From positions 186,001 through 250,000 of the forward strand of contig NZ_VEAF01000001.1 of NCBI RefSeq assembly GCF_007673775.1: a DNA stretch of 64,000 bases. Direction: 5' to 3'. The notes under the pieces are model-generated. The model was not told where the DNA came from, ran no database searches, and worked only from the letters and a program-made list of their open reading frames with translations. Positions within the stretch are counted from its first letter, which is position 1, and each line of letters opens with the position of its first letter. Both the position numbers and the translations under genes were made by a program. Shown one piece after another: positions 18,147-26,790 of the stretch. This DNA comes from Curtobacterium sp. 9128. Its GTDB lineage: Bacteria; Actinomycetota; Actinomycetes; Actinomycetales; Microbacteriaceae.

Positions 18147-18878
18147 GTGTCCACAGCAGCGTTCTCCGTCTCCGCCGACGCGGTGCGTCGGCTCATCGAC
18201 CACGCGATCCTGAAGCCGGAGCTCTCACGCGCCGACGTCGACGCCCAGCTCGACGAGGCAGCGACGCACCGTGTCTTCAGCGTCTGCGTCCGCCCGAGCG
18301 ACGTCCGGCACGCCGTCGAGCGGCTCCGGGGCACCGGCGTCGGTGTCGGGACCGTGATCGGCTTCCCCCACGGCACCACCTCGACCGAGGCGAAGGTCGC
18401 CGAGTCGCTGCAGGCCCTCGCCGACGGCGCGTTCGAGCTCGACATGGTCCAGAACATCGGGGCCGCGAAGTCCGGGGACTGGGACCGCGTCCGCCAGGAC
18501 GTCCGCGCCGTCGTGGACGCGGCGGGTGACACCGTGGTGAAGGTCATCCTCGAGACCGCCTACCTGACCGACGACGAGATCGTCGCCGCCAGCCGTGCCG
18601 CCATCGCCGGCGGTGCCGCGTTCGTGAAGACCTCCACCGGGTTCGCCGGCGGTGGGGCGACGACGGAGCACATCGCCCTCATGCGCCGGACGGTCGGCCC
18701 GGACACCGGTGTGAAGGCCTCCGGCGGCGTCCGCGGCCTCGACACGCTCGTCGCCATGGTGGACGCCGGCGCCGACCGCATCGGGACGAGCGCCTCCGCC
18801 CGCATCCTCGACGAAGTGGCGCACCGCGCCGCGACCGGCGTCGCCTCCGACGTCGGCGACGACACCACCTCCTACTGA
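18147..18878 (+). CDS. deoC: deoxyribose-phosphate aldolase
   Basis: Cleaves 2-deoxyribose 5-phosphate to glyceraldehyde 3-phosphate and acetaldehyde in deoxynucleoside catabolism. The 243 residues form a class I aldolase barrel. The Schiff-base Lys lies in FVKTSTGF, and the proton-relay Lys in GVKASGGVRG. TVIGFPHGTTSTEAKV is a further signature. GTG 18147 has TAGGCT 6 nt upstream and no Shine-Dalgarno. Confidence 0.95.
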   Translation: MSTAAFSVSADAVRRLIDHAILKPELSRADVDAQLDEAATHRVFSVCVRPSDVRHAVERLRGTGVGVGTVIGFPHGTTSTEAKVAESLQALADGAFELDMVQNIGAAKSGDWDRVRQDVRAVVDAAGDTVVKVILETAYLTDDEIVAASRAAIAGGAAFVKTSTGFAGGGATTEHIALMRRTVGPDTGVKASGGVRGLDTLVAMVDAGADRIGTSASARILDEVAHRAATGVASDVGDDTTSY

Positions 18879-18883
18879 TCCGC

Positions 18884-18905
18884 GCCCGGCCGGAGACGGC
18901 CGGGC
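18884..18905 (+). terminator. weak hairpin after deoC
   Basis: GCCCGGCC and GGCCGGGC are separated by 6 nt, 5 bp after the deoC stop. There is no T-tract, so it may act only as a partial terminator before the ROK gene. Confidence 0.45.
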
Positions 18906-18997
18906 CACACCACCACCAGCACCGAGCCGGTGCAGGACCGACGCACGGTGCGCGTCGGGAGCTGCCCGAGCCTCCCGACCGTCGCATCGGAGCGTCC

Positions 18998-19960
18998 ATG
19001 TCGAACACCGCACCCACCACCACCTCGTCGGGAGGGCTCGCCCTCGCCGTGGACCTCGGCGGCACGAAGGTGGAGGCCGCCCTGGTCAGCGACCAGGGCG
19101 TCGTGCTGCCGGGCAGTCGGTTCCGGAGCCCCACCGGGCCGGAGCGGTCCTCGGAACAGCTGCAGGCGGCCGTCGACGAGGCCGTGCGCGGAGCGCTCGC
19201 TGCGCTGCCGGCCGACGCGGCCCTGGCCGGCGTCGGGATCGGCTCGGCCGGACCCGTGGACGAGGAACACGGCCTCGTCTCGCCGCTGAACATGCCCGTC
19301 TGGCGCGGCTACCCGCTCCGCGACCGCATCGCGGCGCTGGTGCCCGCCGGGACGCCGGTCACGCTGCGCATGGACGGGCTCGCGATCACGCTCGCCGAGC
19401 ACTGGCTCGGAGCGGCACAGGGGTCCGACCATGTGATGGGCATGATCGTCTCGACGGGTGTCGGCGGCGGGCTCATCCTGCACGGCCGGACCGTCAGCGG
19501 CCCCACCGGCAACGCCGGGCACATCGGACACGTCGAGTGCGGCGGGTTCGACGACGCGTGCGCCTGCGGCGGCACCGGCTGCCTGGAGGCCGTGGCCAGT
19601 GGTCCGAAGACCGTCGCCTGGGCGAGACGGCACGGCTTCACCGGGACGACGGGCGAGGAACTGGCAGCCGCCTACGCGGCCGACGACGAGGTCGCCGTGG
19701 CGGCGGTCCGGCGCAGCGGCCGGGCGCTCGGTCAGGCGATCGCCGCCGCGACGTCGCTGGTGGACCTCGAGGTGGTCGCGATCGGCGGCGGGTTCTCGCA
19801 CGTCACGCCCGACCTGTTCGAGTACGCCAGGCAGGCGGTCGCCGAACGGGTCGAGTTCGGGTTCGTCACGAAGGTGCGGATCGTGCCGACCGGACTGTCC
19901 CAGGACGGGCCGCTCATCGGGGCGGCGGCACTGGTGCACCGGGCGCACGTCCTGCGCTGA
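18998..19960 (+). CDS. ROK-family sugar kinase (glucokinase-like)
   Basis: Predicted ATP-dependent hexose kinase of 320 residues. The N-terminal phosphate loop is LAVDLGGTKVEAALV (residues 16-30), and the second ATP block is STGVGGGLI. The ROK zinc motif is intact: GHIGHVECG followed by CACGGTGCLEAVAS. There is no helix-turn-helix, so it is an enzyme and not a ROK repressor. GGAG stands about 5 nt before ATG 18998. Substrate undetermined; glucose or N-acetyl sugar are the usual choices. Confidence 0.88.
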   Translation: MSNTAPTTTSSGGLALAVDLGGTKVEAALVSDQGVVLPGSRFRSPTGPERSSEQLQAAVDEAVRGALAALPADAALAGVGIGSAGPVDEEHGLVSPLNMPVWRGYPLRDRIAALVPAGTPVTLRMDGLAITLAEHWLGAAQGSDHVMGMIVSTGVGGGLILHGRTVSGPTGNAGHIGHVECGGFDDACACGGTGCLEAVASGPKTVAWARRHGFTGTTGEELAAAYAADDEVAVAAVRRSGRALGQAIAAATSLVDLEVVAIGGGFSHVTPDLFEYARQAVAERVEFGFVTKVRIVPTGLSQDGPLIGAAALVHRAHVLR

Positions 19961-20029
19961 CCCTGCCGGGCGGTGTCCGGCTGTCCACAGCGGGGGCACG
20001 GTCGCGGGCACGTGCGGGAGGATGGCCGA

Positions 20030-20617
20030 GTGCGCGTCCCCCGAATCGTCACGACCGACGACTGGCCCGAGGCCGAGCTGCGGGGCGCGGTGCTCGCCGG
20101 TGAACTCGTCGCCGTCGGCGAGTGTTGGGCGTCCGTCGCAGAACCCCAGGACCCCGGGCTCCGCGCGGCGTCGTTCCGGTGGAGCGTCGGTGACCCGCGG
20201 ATCATCGCCTGCGGGCTGAGCGCCACCTGGATCTGGGGCGGATCCTCACGACCACCACTCCCCCACGACGCCTGCGTCGAGGACGGACTCCGCGTCCGTC
20301 GCCGCGGAGCAGGACGGGTGCGGGAGATCGCGCTCCACCCGGCCGACGTCGTCCTGGTCGGCGGGCCCGTCGAGGGCGCCCGGGTGACCACGCCGGTGCG
20401 CACGGCCGTCGACCTGCTGCGGACGGTCGACCCCGACGACTGGGCAGACCGCGCCGAGCCCGTCCACGGGCTCCTCGTCGCCACCGGCACGGCGCCGACC
20501 GCTGTCCGTGCACGGCTCCGGGCACTCGGCACGGTGCCCATGGTGCGGCAGGCGGAACGGCGGCTCGCGGGGCTGGAGCTCCGCGCTGCGGACGGCTCCG
20601 GGGTCAGCCGGCGCTGA
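20030..20617 (+). CDS. AbiEi-antitoxin-like / DUF559-associated domain protein
   Basis: A 195-residue protein of uncertain role. The order of features (a winged-helix-like N-terminus, then IIACGLSATWIWG, then the VTTPVRTAVDLLR block) resembles the AbiEi-type domain found in type IV antitoxins and in front of DUF559 nucleases. No AbiEii toxin or nuclease domain is present here. GTG 20030 follows GAGGAT by 6 nt, which points to a leaderless mRNA. Its 3' end overlaps the 3' end of the convergent relA by 14 bp. Confidence 0.6.
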   Translation: MRVPRIVTTDDWPEAELRGAVLAGELVAVGECWASVAEPQDPGLRAASFRWSVGDPRIIACGLSATWIWGGSSRPPLPHDACVEDGLRVRRRGAGRVREIALHPADVVLVGGPVEGARVTTPVRTAVDLLRTVDPDDWADRAEPVHGLLVATGTAPTAVRARLRALGTVPMVRQAERRLAGLELRAADGSGVSRR

Positions 20618-22940
20618 CGCGGTACACGTCGTAGACCGCGTCGATCCGGCGCACGGCGTTCAGGACCCGGTCGAGGTGCGTGGTGTCGCCCATCTCGAAC
20701 ACGAACCGGCTCAGCGCCAGCCGATCGGAGGACGTGGACACCGTCGCGGACAGGATGTTCACGTGGTGGTCGGTCAACACGCGGGTGACGTCGCTGAGCA
20801 GCCCCGACCGATCGAGGGCCTCGATCTGGATCTGGACGAGGAACACCGACTTGGACGACGGCGCCCACTCCACCTCGATCATGCGGTCGGGCTCGTTCAT
20901 GAGCGACTTCACGTTCGTGCACGACGCCTGGTGGACCGAGACGCCCTGCCCGCGGGTGATGAACCCGACGATCTGGTCCCCGGGGACCGGCGTGCAGCAC
21001 TTCGCGAGCTTGACGAGGATGTCCGGCGCCCCACGGACGAGCACGCCGCTGTCGCTGTTGCGCAGCTGCCGGCTCGTCACCTGCCGGGGGAAGGCGAGCT
21101 CCGGCTCGTCGGTCTCCGTCTCCGACTGGACGCCGGCGAGGACCTTCTCGATCACCGACTGGGTGGACACGTGTCCCTCGCCGATCGCCGCGTACAGCGC
21201 GGAGACGTCGTCGTACCGCATCGCCGACGCCACCTCGGAGATGGAGTCCTGGCTCATGATGCGCTGGAGCGGCAGGTTCTGCTTGCGCATCGCCCGCGCG
21301 ATGGCGTCGCGGCCCTGCTCGATCGCCTCCTCGCGGCGCTCCTTCGTGAACCACTGCTTGATCTTGTTGCGGGCGCGGGGGCTGCGGACGAACGTCAGCC
21401 AGTCCTGACTGGGTCCGGAGTCGGGGTTCTTCGACGTGAAGATCTCGACGACGTCGCCGCTGGACAGCGCGCTCTCGAGCGGCACCAGCCGCCCGTTGAC
21501 CTTCGCGCCCATCGTGCGGTGGCCGATCTCGGTGTGCACGGCGTACGCGAAGTCCACCGGTGTCGCACCCGCGGGCAGGCCGATGACCTTGCCCTGCGGT
21601 GTGAAGACGTAGGTCTCCTTCGCGCCGATCTCGTACCGCAGCGAGTCGAGGAACTCGCCGGGGTCGCTCGTCTCCGCCTGCCAGTCCGTGATGTGGGCGA
21701 GCCACGCCATGTCCTGGTCGGTGGCACTCGAGGTGTCGACGTCCCTGCCGGCGGCACGCTGCTTGTACTTCCAGTGCGCGGCGACACCGAACTCGGCGCG
21801 CTGGTGCATCTCGTGCGTGCGGATCTGGATCTCGACCGGCCGGCCCTGCGGCCCGAGGACCGTCGTGTGCAGCGACTGGTACAGGTTGAACTTCGGCGTC
21901 GCGATGTAGTCCTTGAAGCGGCCGGGCAGCGGAGTCCACCTGGCGTGCACGGAGCCGAGCATCGCGTAACAGTCGCGGACCGTCGGGACGAGCACGCGGA
22001 TGCCCACGAGGTCGTAGATCTCGTCGAACTCGCGACCCCGCACGATCATCTTCTGGTAGATCGAGTAGTACTGCTTCGGCCGGCCCATCACGTCGCCGCG
22101 GACCTTGGCGGCTTTGAGGTCCTTCTTCAGCGTGCCGATGACGTTCTGGACGAACTGCTCGCGCTTGGGCTGCCGTTCCTTGACCAGGCTGTCGATCTCG
22201 ACGTAGAGCTTCGGGTGCAGGACCGCGAACGACAGGTCCTCGAGCTCGAGCTTGATCATCTGGATGCCGAGACGGTGCGCGAGCGGCGCGTAGATCTCGA
22301 GGGTCTCCTTGGCCTTCCGCGTGGCGGAGGCGGACTCGACGAAGCCCCAGGTGCGCGCGTTGTGCAGGCGATCCGCGAGCTTGATCACGAGGACACGGAT
22401 GTCCTTCGACATGGCGATGACCATCTTGCGGACGGTCTCGGCCTGCGCGCTGTCGCCGTACTTGACCTTGTCGAGCTTCGTGACGCCGTCGACGAGCATC
22501 GCGATCTCGTCGCCGAAGTCCTGGCGGAGCTGGTCGAGCTGGTAGTCGGTGTCCTCGACGGTGTCGTGGAGGAGGGCAGCGGCGATGGTGATCGGCCCGA
22601 TCCCGAGGTCGGCGAGGATCTGCGCGACCGCCACGGGGTGCGTGATGTACGGCTCCCCCGACTTCCGCTTCTGCCCGTCGTGGGCGCGCTCCGCGACCGA
22701 GTACGCCCGCTCGATGAGCGTGACGTCGGCCTTCGGGTGGTGCGAGCGCACCGTGCGGATCAGCGTGTCGACGGCGCCGGCCGGCTGGGCGCGGGAGAAC
22801 AGGCGCGGCAGCAGCGAACGGAGGGACCCGAGGTTCCCGGTGGTGTTCGGACCGAGCGGCGGGCTCGCGGGGAGCGGCGATGCGCCGGGGCGGCTCGGCG
22901 TGGCGTCGTCGTGCTTCGACGACTCACGGATGTCCGTCAT
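20604..22940 (-). CDS. relA: bifunctional (p)ppGpp synthetase/hydrolase RelA/SpoT
   Basis: Controls the stringent response by making and degrading (p)ppGpp. It is 778 residues, full length for long RSH enzymes. In order: the HD hydrolase domain (ITHPVAVAQ, LLHDTVEDTDY, KLADRLHN), the synthetase domain (GRFKDYIATPKFNLYQSLHT), TGS (YVFTPQGKVIGLPAGATPVDFAY), a Cys-containing zinc-finger-like region (KLAKCCTPVPGD), and a C-terminal ACT domain. ATG 22940 has GGGAG at 7 nt. TAGGCT on the minus strand (22989-22984) is a -10 candidate. It follows the rhodanese gene by 148 bp. Confidence 0.96.
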   Translation of the reverse strand: MTDIRESSKHDDATPSRPGASPLPASPPLGPNTTGNLGSLRSLLPRLFSRAQPAGAVDTLIRTVRSHHPKADVTLIERAYSVAERAHDGQKRKSGEPYITHPVAVAQILADLGIGPITIAAALLHDTVEDTDYQLDQLRQDFGDEIAMLVDGVTKLDKVKYGDSAQAETVRKMVIAMSKDIRVLVIKLADRLHNARTWGFVESASATRKAKETLEIYAPLAHRLGIQMIKLELEDLSFAVLHPKLYVEIDSLVKERQPKREQFVQNVIGTLKKDLKAAKVRGDVMGRPKQYYSIYQKMIVRGREFDEIYDLVGIRVLVPTVRDCYAMLGSVHARWTPLPGRFKDYIATPKFNLYQSLHTTVLGPQGRPVEIQIRTHEMHQRAEFGVAAHWKYKQRAAGRDVDTSSATDQDMAWLAHITDWQAETSDPGEFLDSLRYEIGAKETYVFTPQGKVIGLPAGATPVDFAYAVHTEIGHRTMGAKVNGRLVPLESALSSGDVVEIFTSKNPDSGPSQDWLTFVRSPRARNKIKQWFTKERREEAIEQGRDAIARAMRKQNLPLQRIMSQDSISEVASAMRYDDVSALYAAIGEGHVSTQSVIEKVLAGVQSETETDEPELAFPRQVTSRQLRNSDSGVLVRGAPDILVKLAKCCTPVPGDQIVGFITRGQGVSVHQASCTNVKSLMNEPDRMIEVEWAPSSKSVFLVQIQIEALDRSGLLSDVTRVLTDHHVNILSATVSTSSDRLALSRFVFEMGDTTHLDRVLNAVRRIDAVYDVYRVSAG

Positions 22941-22983
22941 GCTGCGTCTCCCGGAACTCGAACGGGCCGAACTCGATCTCGCA

Positions 22984-22989
22984 AGCCTA
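22984..22989 (-). promoter_or_regulatory. -10 element of relA
   Basis: The minus strand reads TAGGCT about 44 nt upstream of the relA ATG, leaving a leader of roughly 37 nt that contains the Shine-Dalgarno GGGAG. Confidence 0.45.
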
Positions 22990-22992
22990 CGC

Positions 22993-23099
22993 GCGTCGGG
23001 TCGGTGCCCGTGACCACGTTCGCGACGAGCGTCCGGGCGTCGGGTCGGTGCCCGTCGTCACACCTGCGCTCAGCGCCGGGGCGTCGGCTCAGTGCTCGT
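22993..23099. repeat. 44-bp tandem repeat running into the rhodanese gene end
   Basis: GCGTCGGGTCGGTGCCCGT occurs at 22993 and 23037, and a 16/19 match at 23081. The pitch is exactly 44 bp. The third unit includes the stop codon of the rhodanese gene (23089-23091). The rest of each unit is only loosely conserved. Confidence 0.6.
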
Positions 23100-23430
23100 G
23101 GCCGCCGTCGGCGGCGCCGCGCTCCACCGGGCCGCCGCCCGCTTCCCACTCCACCATCCCACCGGCGAGGCTCACCGCGGGCACCCCCGCCTGCTCGAGC
23201 GCCGCGGCGACGCGGGCCGAGCGCATCCCCGAGTGGCACACGATGATCGCCGGTTCGTCGGTGGGCTGGATCTCGGTCCACCGTTCCTGGAAGGCGGACA
23301 TCGGCACGAGGGTGGCCTGCGGCGCGTGCACCTCGTCCCACTCCCCCTGCTCCCGCACGTCGTAGAGCCGCGCACCGGCCGCGACCCGCTGCATGGCCTG
23401 GTCGGCGGAGATCTCCTCGATGTCGGTCAT
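23089..23430 (-). CDS. single-domain rhodanese-like sulfurtransferase
   Basis: A 113-residue protein. The active-site Cys65 lies in the loop VCHSGMRSAR, and the flanking rhodanese motifs YDVREQGEW and LAGGMVEWEAGG are present. It could transfer sulfane sulfur or act as a binding module. Its ATG overlaps the secF stop by 4 bp, so it is translated with secDF. In many actinobacteria apt occupies the place between secF and relA; here this gene does. Confidence 0.9.
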   Translation of the reverse strand: MTDIEEISADQAMQRVAAGARLYDVREQGEWDEVHAPQATLVPMSAFQERWTEIQPTDEPAIIVCHSGMRSARVAAALEQAGVPAVSLAGGMVEWEAGGGPVERGAADGGHEH

Positions 23431-24425
23431 GCGTCCACCGCCGCCGCTGCGTCGGCGCGCTTCTTCGCCGCCGCGGTCTTCTTCGCGTCGGCCTGCTTGA
23501 CCTTCGGCTCGTTCTCCCGCAGGTGCGCGTACATCGGCGACGCGATGAAGATCGTCGAGTAGGTGCCGACGATGATGCCGATGAAGAGGGCGAGCGAGAT
23601 GTCGCGGAGCGTCCCGGCGCCGAGGACGTACGACCCGATGAAGAGGATCGCCGCGACGGGGAGCAGGGCCACGACGGACGTGTTGATCGAGCGGACGAGC
23701 GTCTGGTTCACCGCGAGGTTCACCGACTGCACGAAGGTGCGGTGCGACTCCTGCGCCGTGTTCTCGCGGACCTTGTCGAACACCACGACCGTGTCGTACA
23801 GCGAGTACCCGAGGATGGTCAGGAAGCCGATGACGGCGGCCGGGGTGACCTCGAGACCGACGATGCCGTACACGCCGGCGGTGATCAGGAGGTCGTGGAG
23901 CAGCGCGACCATCGCCGAGAGGGACATCTTCCAGGTGCGGAAGTACAGCGCCATGAACACGGCGGCCAACGCCAGGAAGATGACCAGACCCCGGATCGCC
24001 TGGGCGAGGACGTCAGCACCCCACGTCGCTCCGATGAAGGTCGACGCGACCTTGCTCGTGTCGACGTCGTACGCGTCGGCCAGCGACCGCTGGATCTGCG
24101 TCGTCTCGGCGTCGGTGAGCTGGCCGACCTGCACACGCAGCCCGTGCTGTCCGAGCTGGGACACCCGGGGGATCTCGTCCGAGACGACCTTCTCGACGGC
24201 GTTCGTCGCGAGGTTCTGGTTCGTGGTCGAGACGTCCGAGATCGTGAACTCGGAGCCTCCGGTGAACTCGATGCCGAGCTGGTAGCCGCCGCGGAGCCAC
24301 GGAACGGCCAGGGAGACCACGATCGCGATGATCGCGATGAGGTACCAGGTGCGACGGCGCCCGACGATGTCGTACGAGCGCTTGCCCGTGTAGAGGTCGT
24401 TGCCGAACTGGCTGAAGCTCGCCAT
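23427..24425 (-). CDS. secF: protein translocase subunit SecF
   Basis: With SecD and YajC it uses the proton gradient to finish protein export at SecYEG. It is 332 residues with six membrane segments. The first is at about 28-45, followed by the periplasmic-type loop opening with GIEFTGGSEF. The RND-like core contains GFLTILGYSLYDTVVVFDKVREN and the SINTSVVALLPVAAI block. A Lys/Ala-rich tail ends the protein. It overlaps secD by 1 bp and the rhodanese gene by 4 bp. Confidence 0.96.
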   Translation of the reverse strand: MASFSQFGNDLYTGKRSYDIVGRRRTWYLIAIIAIVVSLAVPWLRGGYQLGIEFTGGSEFTISDVSTTNQNLATNAVEKVVSDEIPRVSQLGQHGLRVQVGQLTDAETTQIQRSLADAYDVDTSKVASTFIGATWGADVLAQAIRGLVIFLALAAVFMALYFRTWKMSLSAMVALLHDLLITAGVYGIVGLEVTPAAVIGFLTILGYSLYDTVVVFDKVRENTAQESHRTFVQSVNLAVNQTLVRSINTSVVALLPVAAILFIGSYVLGAGTLRDISLALFIGIIVGTYSTIFIASPMYAHLRENEPKVKQADAKKTAAAKKRADAAAAVDA

Positions 24426-26170
24426 CAGCTGTCCTTCCCGTTCGGCTTGCCGCCGTCGTCGCCGTTGCCGGCCTTGCGTTCCGCGATGGTCTGTCGACGC
24501 TGCGCCTCACCGGCACTGCGCTGCCGCTTGCCGTCCACGACCGGCGCACGGAACTGTGCGCGGCCCCGGTAGACGGCGCCGAGTGCCGAGGCGTCCAGCC
24601 CGCTGAACCGGTGCCCCTCGTTGAAGAAGCGACGGCGCGCGACGAGCTGCAGCATCGGGTGGGTGAACAGGATCACGACCACGACGTCGATCAGGGTCGT
24701 GAGCAGGAGCGTGAACGCGAAGCCCTTCACGTCGCTGACCGCGAGGATGTAGAGCACGATCGCCGCGAGGAAGTTGATCGAGTCCGATGCGAGGATCGTG
24801 CGGATCGCTCGACGCCAGCCGCCCTCGACCGCACCCTCGAGCGCCTTGCCGTCGCGGAGCTCGTCGCGGATGCGCTCGAAGTACACGATGAACGAGTCGG
24901 CCGTGATGCCGATCGCCACGATCAACCCCGCGACACCGGCCAACGACAGTCGGTAGTCGACCCGCCAGGACATGATCGCGATGACGAGGTACGTCAGCGC
25001 GGCGGCCACCCCGAGCGACAGGACCGTCACGAACGCGAGGGCGCGGTACTGGATGACCGAGTAGATGATCACGAGGATCAACCCGATCAGACCGGCGATG
25101 AGGCCGCCGATCAGCTGTGCGGACCCGAGGGTCGCGGAGATGTTCTCGTTGGACTGGACCTTGAAGTTGATCGGCAGCGCGCCGTACTTCAGCTGGTCGG
25201 CGAGGGTCTTCGCGGACTCGGCGGTGAACGACCCGCTGATCTGCGCCTTCCCGTTGGTGATCGCGCTGTTCGTGGTCGGCGCCGTGATGACGTTGCCGTC
25301 GAGGACGATGGCGAACTGGTTCTGCGGCTGCTGCAGCTTGACGAGGCGGTTCGTGACCGTGGCGAAGTCCTTGGTGCCGGCGCCGTTGAACGTCAGGTTC
25401 ACGGCCCACTCACCCGTGGTGGTGCCCTGCGACGACGTCGCGAGGCCCGAGGTGGCGTTGCTGATGTCGGCGCCGGAGACCTCGACCGGACCGAGGATGT
25501 ACTTCGCGGCACCGTCCTGGTCGCAGGTGACGAGCGGCTGGTCGTCCGGCGCTGCCGACACGTCGTCGGGGGCCTTGCAGTCGTAGTTCGTGTAGAGGTC
25601 CTGCAGCTTCGGCGTGGCCCAGCTGAGGTCGCTCGCGTTCGACGGCTTCGCGCTCGGTGTCGCCTGGAGCGACGCGGGCGGTGAGTACGGCGTCGGGGAC
25701 GCGGTGGAGTTCTTGCCGTCGCCGACCGCCGTGTTCGTGGCGGCCTCGGTGTAGAGCACCGGTCGGAACGTCAGCTTCGCGGCCGCCTCGATGCGGTTGA
25801 TCGTCTGCTGGTCGGGCTTGCCCGGGATCGACACCACGATGTTGTTCGCACCCTGGGTGTTGATCTCGGTCTCCGAGACGCCGGTGGCGTTGACACGCTG
25901 CCGGATGATGTCCACCGCCTGCCGCAGCTGGTCCGCGGTCACCAGGTCGCCGCCGGTGGTCTGCGCGGCCAGGGTCAACTGCGTGCCGCCCTGCAGGTCC
26001 AGGGCGAGCTCGGGGACCCAGCTCGCGCCGGCGAACCACTTGCCCGTGTCGTCCTTGGTGGTGCTGGCGAGGATCGACGCGGCCGTGTTCAGGCCCGCGA
26101 GGATCGCCATCAGGATCACCAACCAGGTGAGCGAGCGCAGCGCTTTCTTGACGGGTGTCGATCGTGCCAC
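24425..26170 (-). CDS. secD: protein translocase subunit SecD
   Basis: Partner of SecF in late-stage export. It is 581 residues. The first membrane helix is at about 12-32, then LALDLQGGTQLTL of the P1 head. A Ser/Pro/Ala-rich insert near 155-200 sits inside the large extracytoplasmic loop, as is common in actinobacteria. Five more helices follow from about 350, with VAIGITADSFIVYFERIRDELRDG. A basic C-terminal tail ends the protein. The stop and the secF start share one base (TGATG). Confidence 0.96.
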   Translation of the reverse strand: MARSTPVKKALRSLTWLVILMAILAGLNTAASILASTTKDDTGKWFAGASWVPELALDLQGGTQLTLAAQTTGGDLVTADQLRQAVDIIRQRVNATGVSETEINTQGANNIVVSIPGKPDQQTINRIEAAAKLTFRPVLYTEAATNTAVGDGKNSTASPTPYSPPASLQATPSAKPSNASDLSWATPKLQDLYTNYDCKAPDDVSAAPDDQPLVTCDQDGAAKYILGPVEVSGADISNATSGLATSSQGTTTGEWAVNLTFNGAGTKDFATVTNRLVKLQQPQNQFAIVLDGNVITAPTTNSAITNGKAQISGSFTAESAKTLADQLKYGALPINFKVQSNENISATLGSAQLIGGLIAGLIGLILVIIYSVIQYRALAFVTVLSLGVAAALTYLVIAIMSWRVDYRLSLAGVAGLIVAIGITADSFIVYFERIRDELRDGKALEGAVEGGWRRAIRTILASDSINFLAAIVLYILAVSDVKGFAFTLLLTTLIDVVVVILFTHPMLQLVARRRFFNEGHRFSGLDASALGAVYRGRAQFRAPVVDGKRQRSAGEAQRRQTIAERKAGNGDDGGKPNGKDS

Positions 26171-26266
26171 CGGTCGTCTCGTCTTTCTGTCAGGACCGTC
26201 GACGGGTGACGTCGGCGGACGGAGTGATGCCGCCGGGTCACGAGCGTGTCCCGACGGCCGAGCGGA

Positions 26267-26704
26267 TCAGTCCTCGGACTTGCGCTTCGTCTGTTCGGCC
26301 TCGTCGGCACGTTCGCCGTAGATCGGCTCGCCGTTCAGCTCGGCGACGGGCCCTCGTGTGCTGCGCTCGTCGTAGGCGGCCGCCGCGTTCTGCTGGACGG
26401 CCTTCGGCTCGTCCTCCGGCGTCGCGGTGGTCTCGATGTCGGATGCGCTGTCGTCGACGACGCGGGACAGCGTCTGACGGTGCACGGTGACGACGGTGCC
26501 GGGAGCGATCTCGACGTCGGCGGTGACCTTCTCGTCGTCGACGGAGAGGAGGGTGCCGTAGAGGCCGAAGGAGAGCATCACGCGGGCACCGGGAACCATC
26601 TTGGTCGCGAGGTCCGACTGCTGCTTCTTGCGCTTCCGGCTGTTGTAGAACATGAAGGCCGCGAACGCCACGACGATGACGATGAGGATGACTTCTTGAC
26701 CCAT
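26267..26704 (-). CDS. yajC: preprotein translocase accessory subunit YajC
   Basis: Small membrane partner of SecDF, 145 residues. The N-terminal helix is EVILIVIVVAFAAFMFYNSRKRKKQ, followed by the cytoplasmic beta domain MVPGARVMLSFGLYGTLLSV. An acidic C-terminal tail extends beyond the usual family length. AGAAGG lies about 10 nt before the ATG, and a -10 (TAGACT, minus strand 26752-26747) shows it has its own promoter downstream of ruvB. Confidence 0.93.
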   Translation of the reverse strand: MGQEVILIVIVVAFAAFMFYNSRKRKKQQSDLATKMVPGARVMLSFGLYGTLLSVDDEKVTADVEIAPGTVVTVHRQTLSRVVDDSASDIETTATPEDEPKAVQQNAAAAYDERSTRGPVAELNGEPIYGERADEAEQTKRKSED

Positions 26705-26746
26705 GATTGCGATGCCTTCTCTGGTATTTCGGTTTCGGGCCGTAGC

Positions 26747-26752
26747 AGTCTA
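26747..26752 (-). promoter_or_regulatory. -10 element of the yajC-secDF transcript
   Basis: The minus strand reads TAGACT 42 nt upstream of yajC, leaving a leader of about 35 nt with the Shine-Dalgarno AGAAGG. Confidence 0.5.
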
Positions 26753-26790
26753 GGGCACGCGGCTGTGGCTTCCGACCCGGTCGGGCCGGG

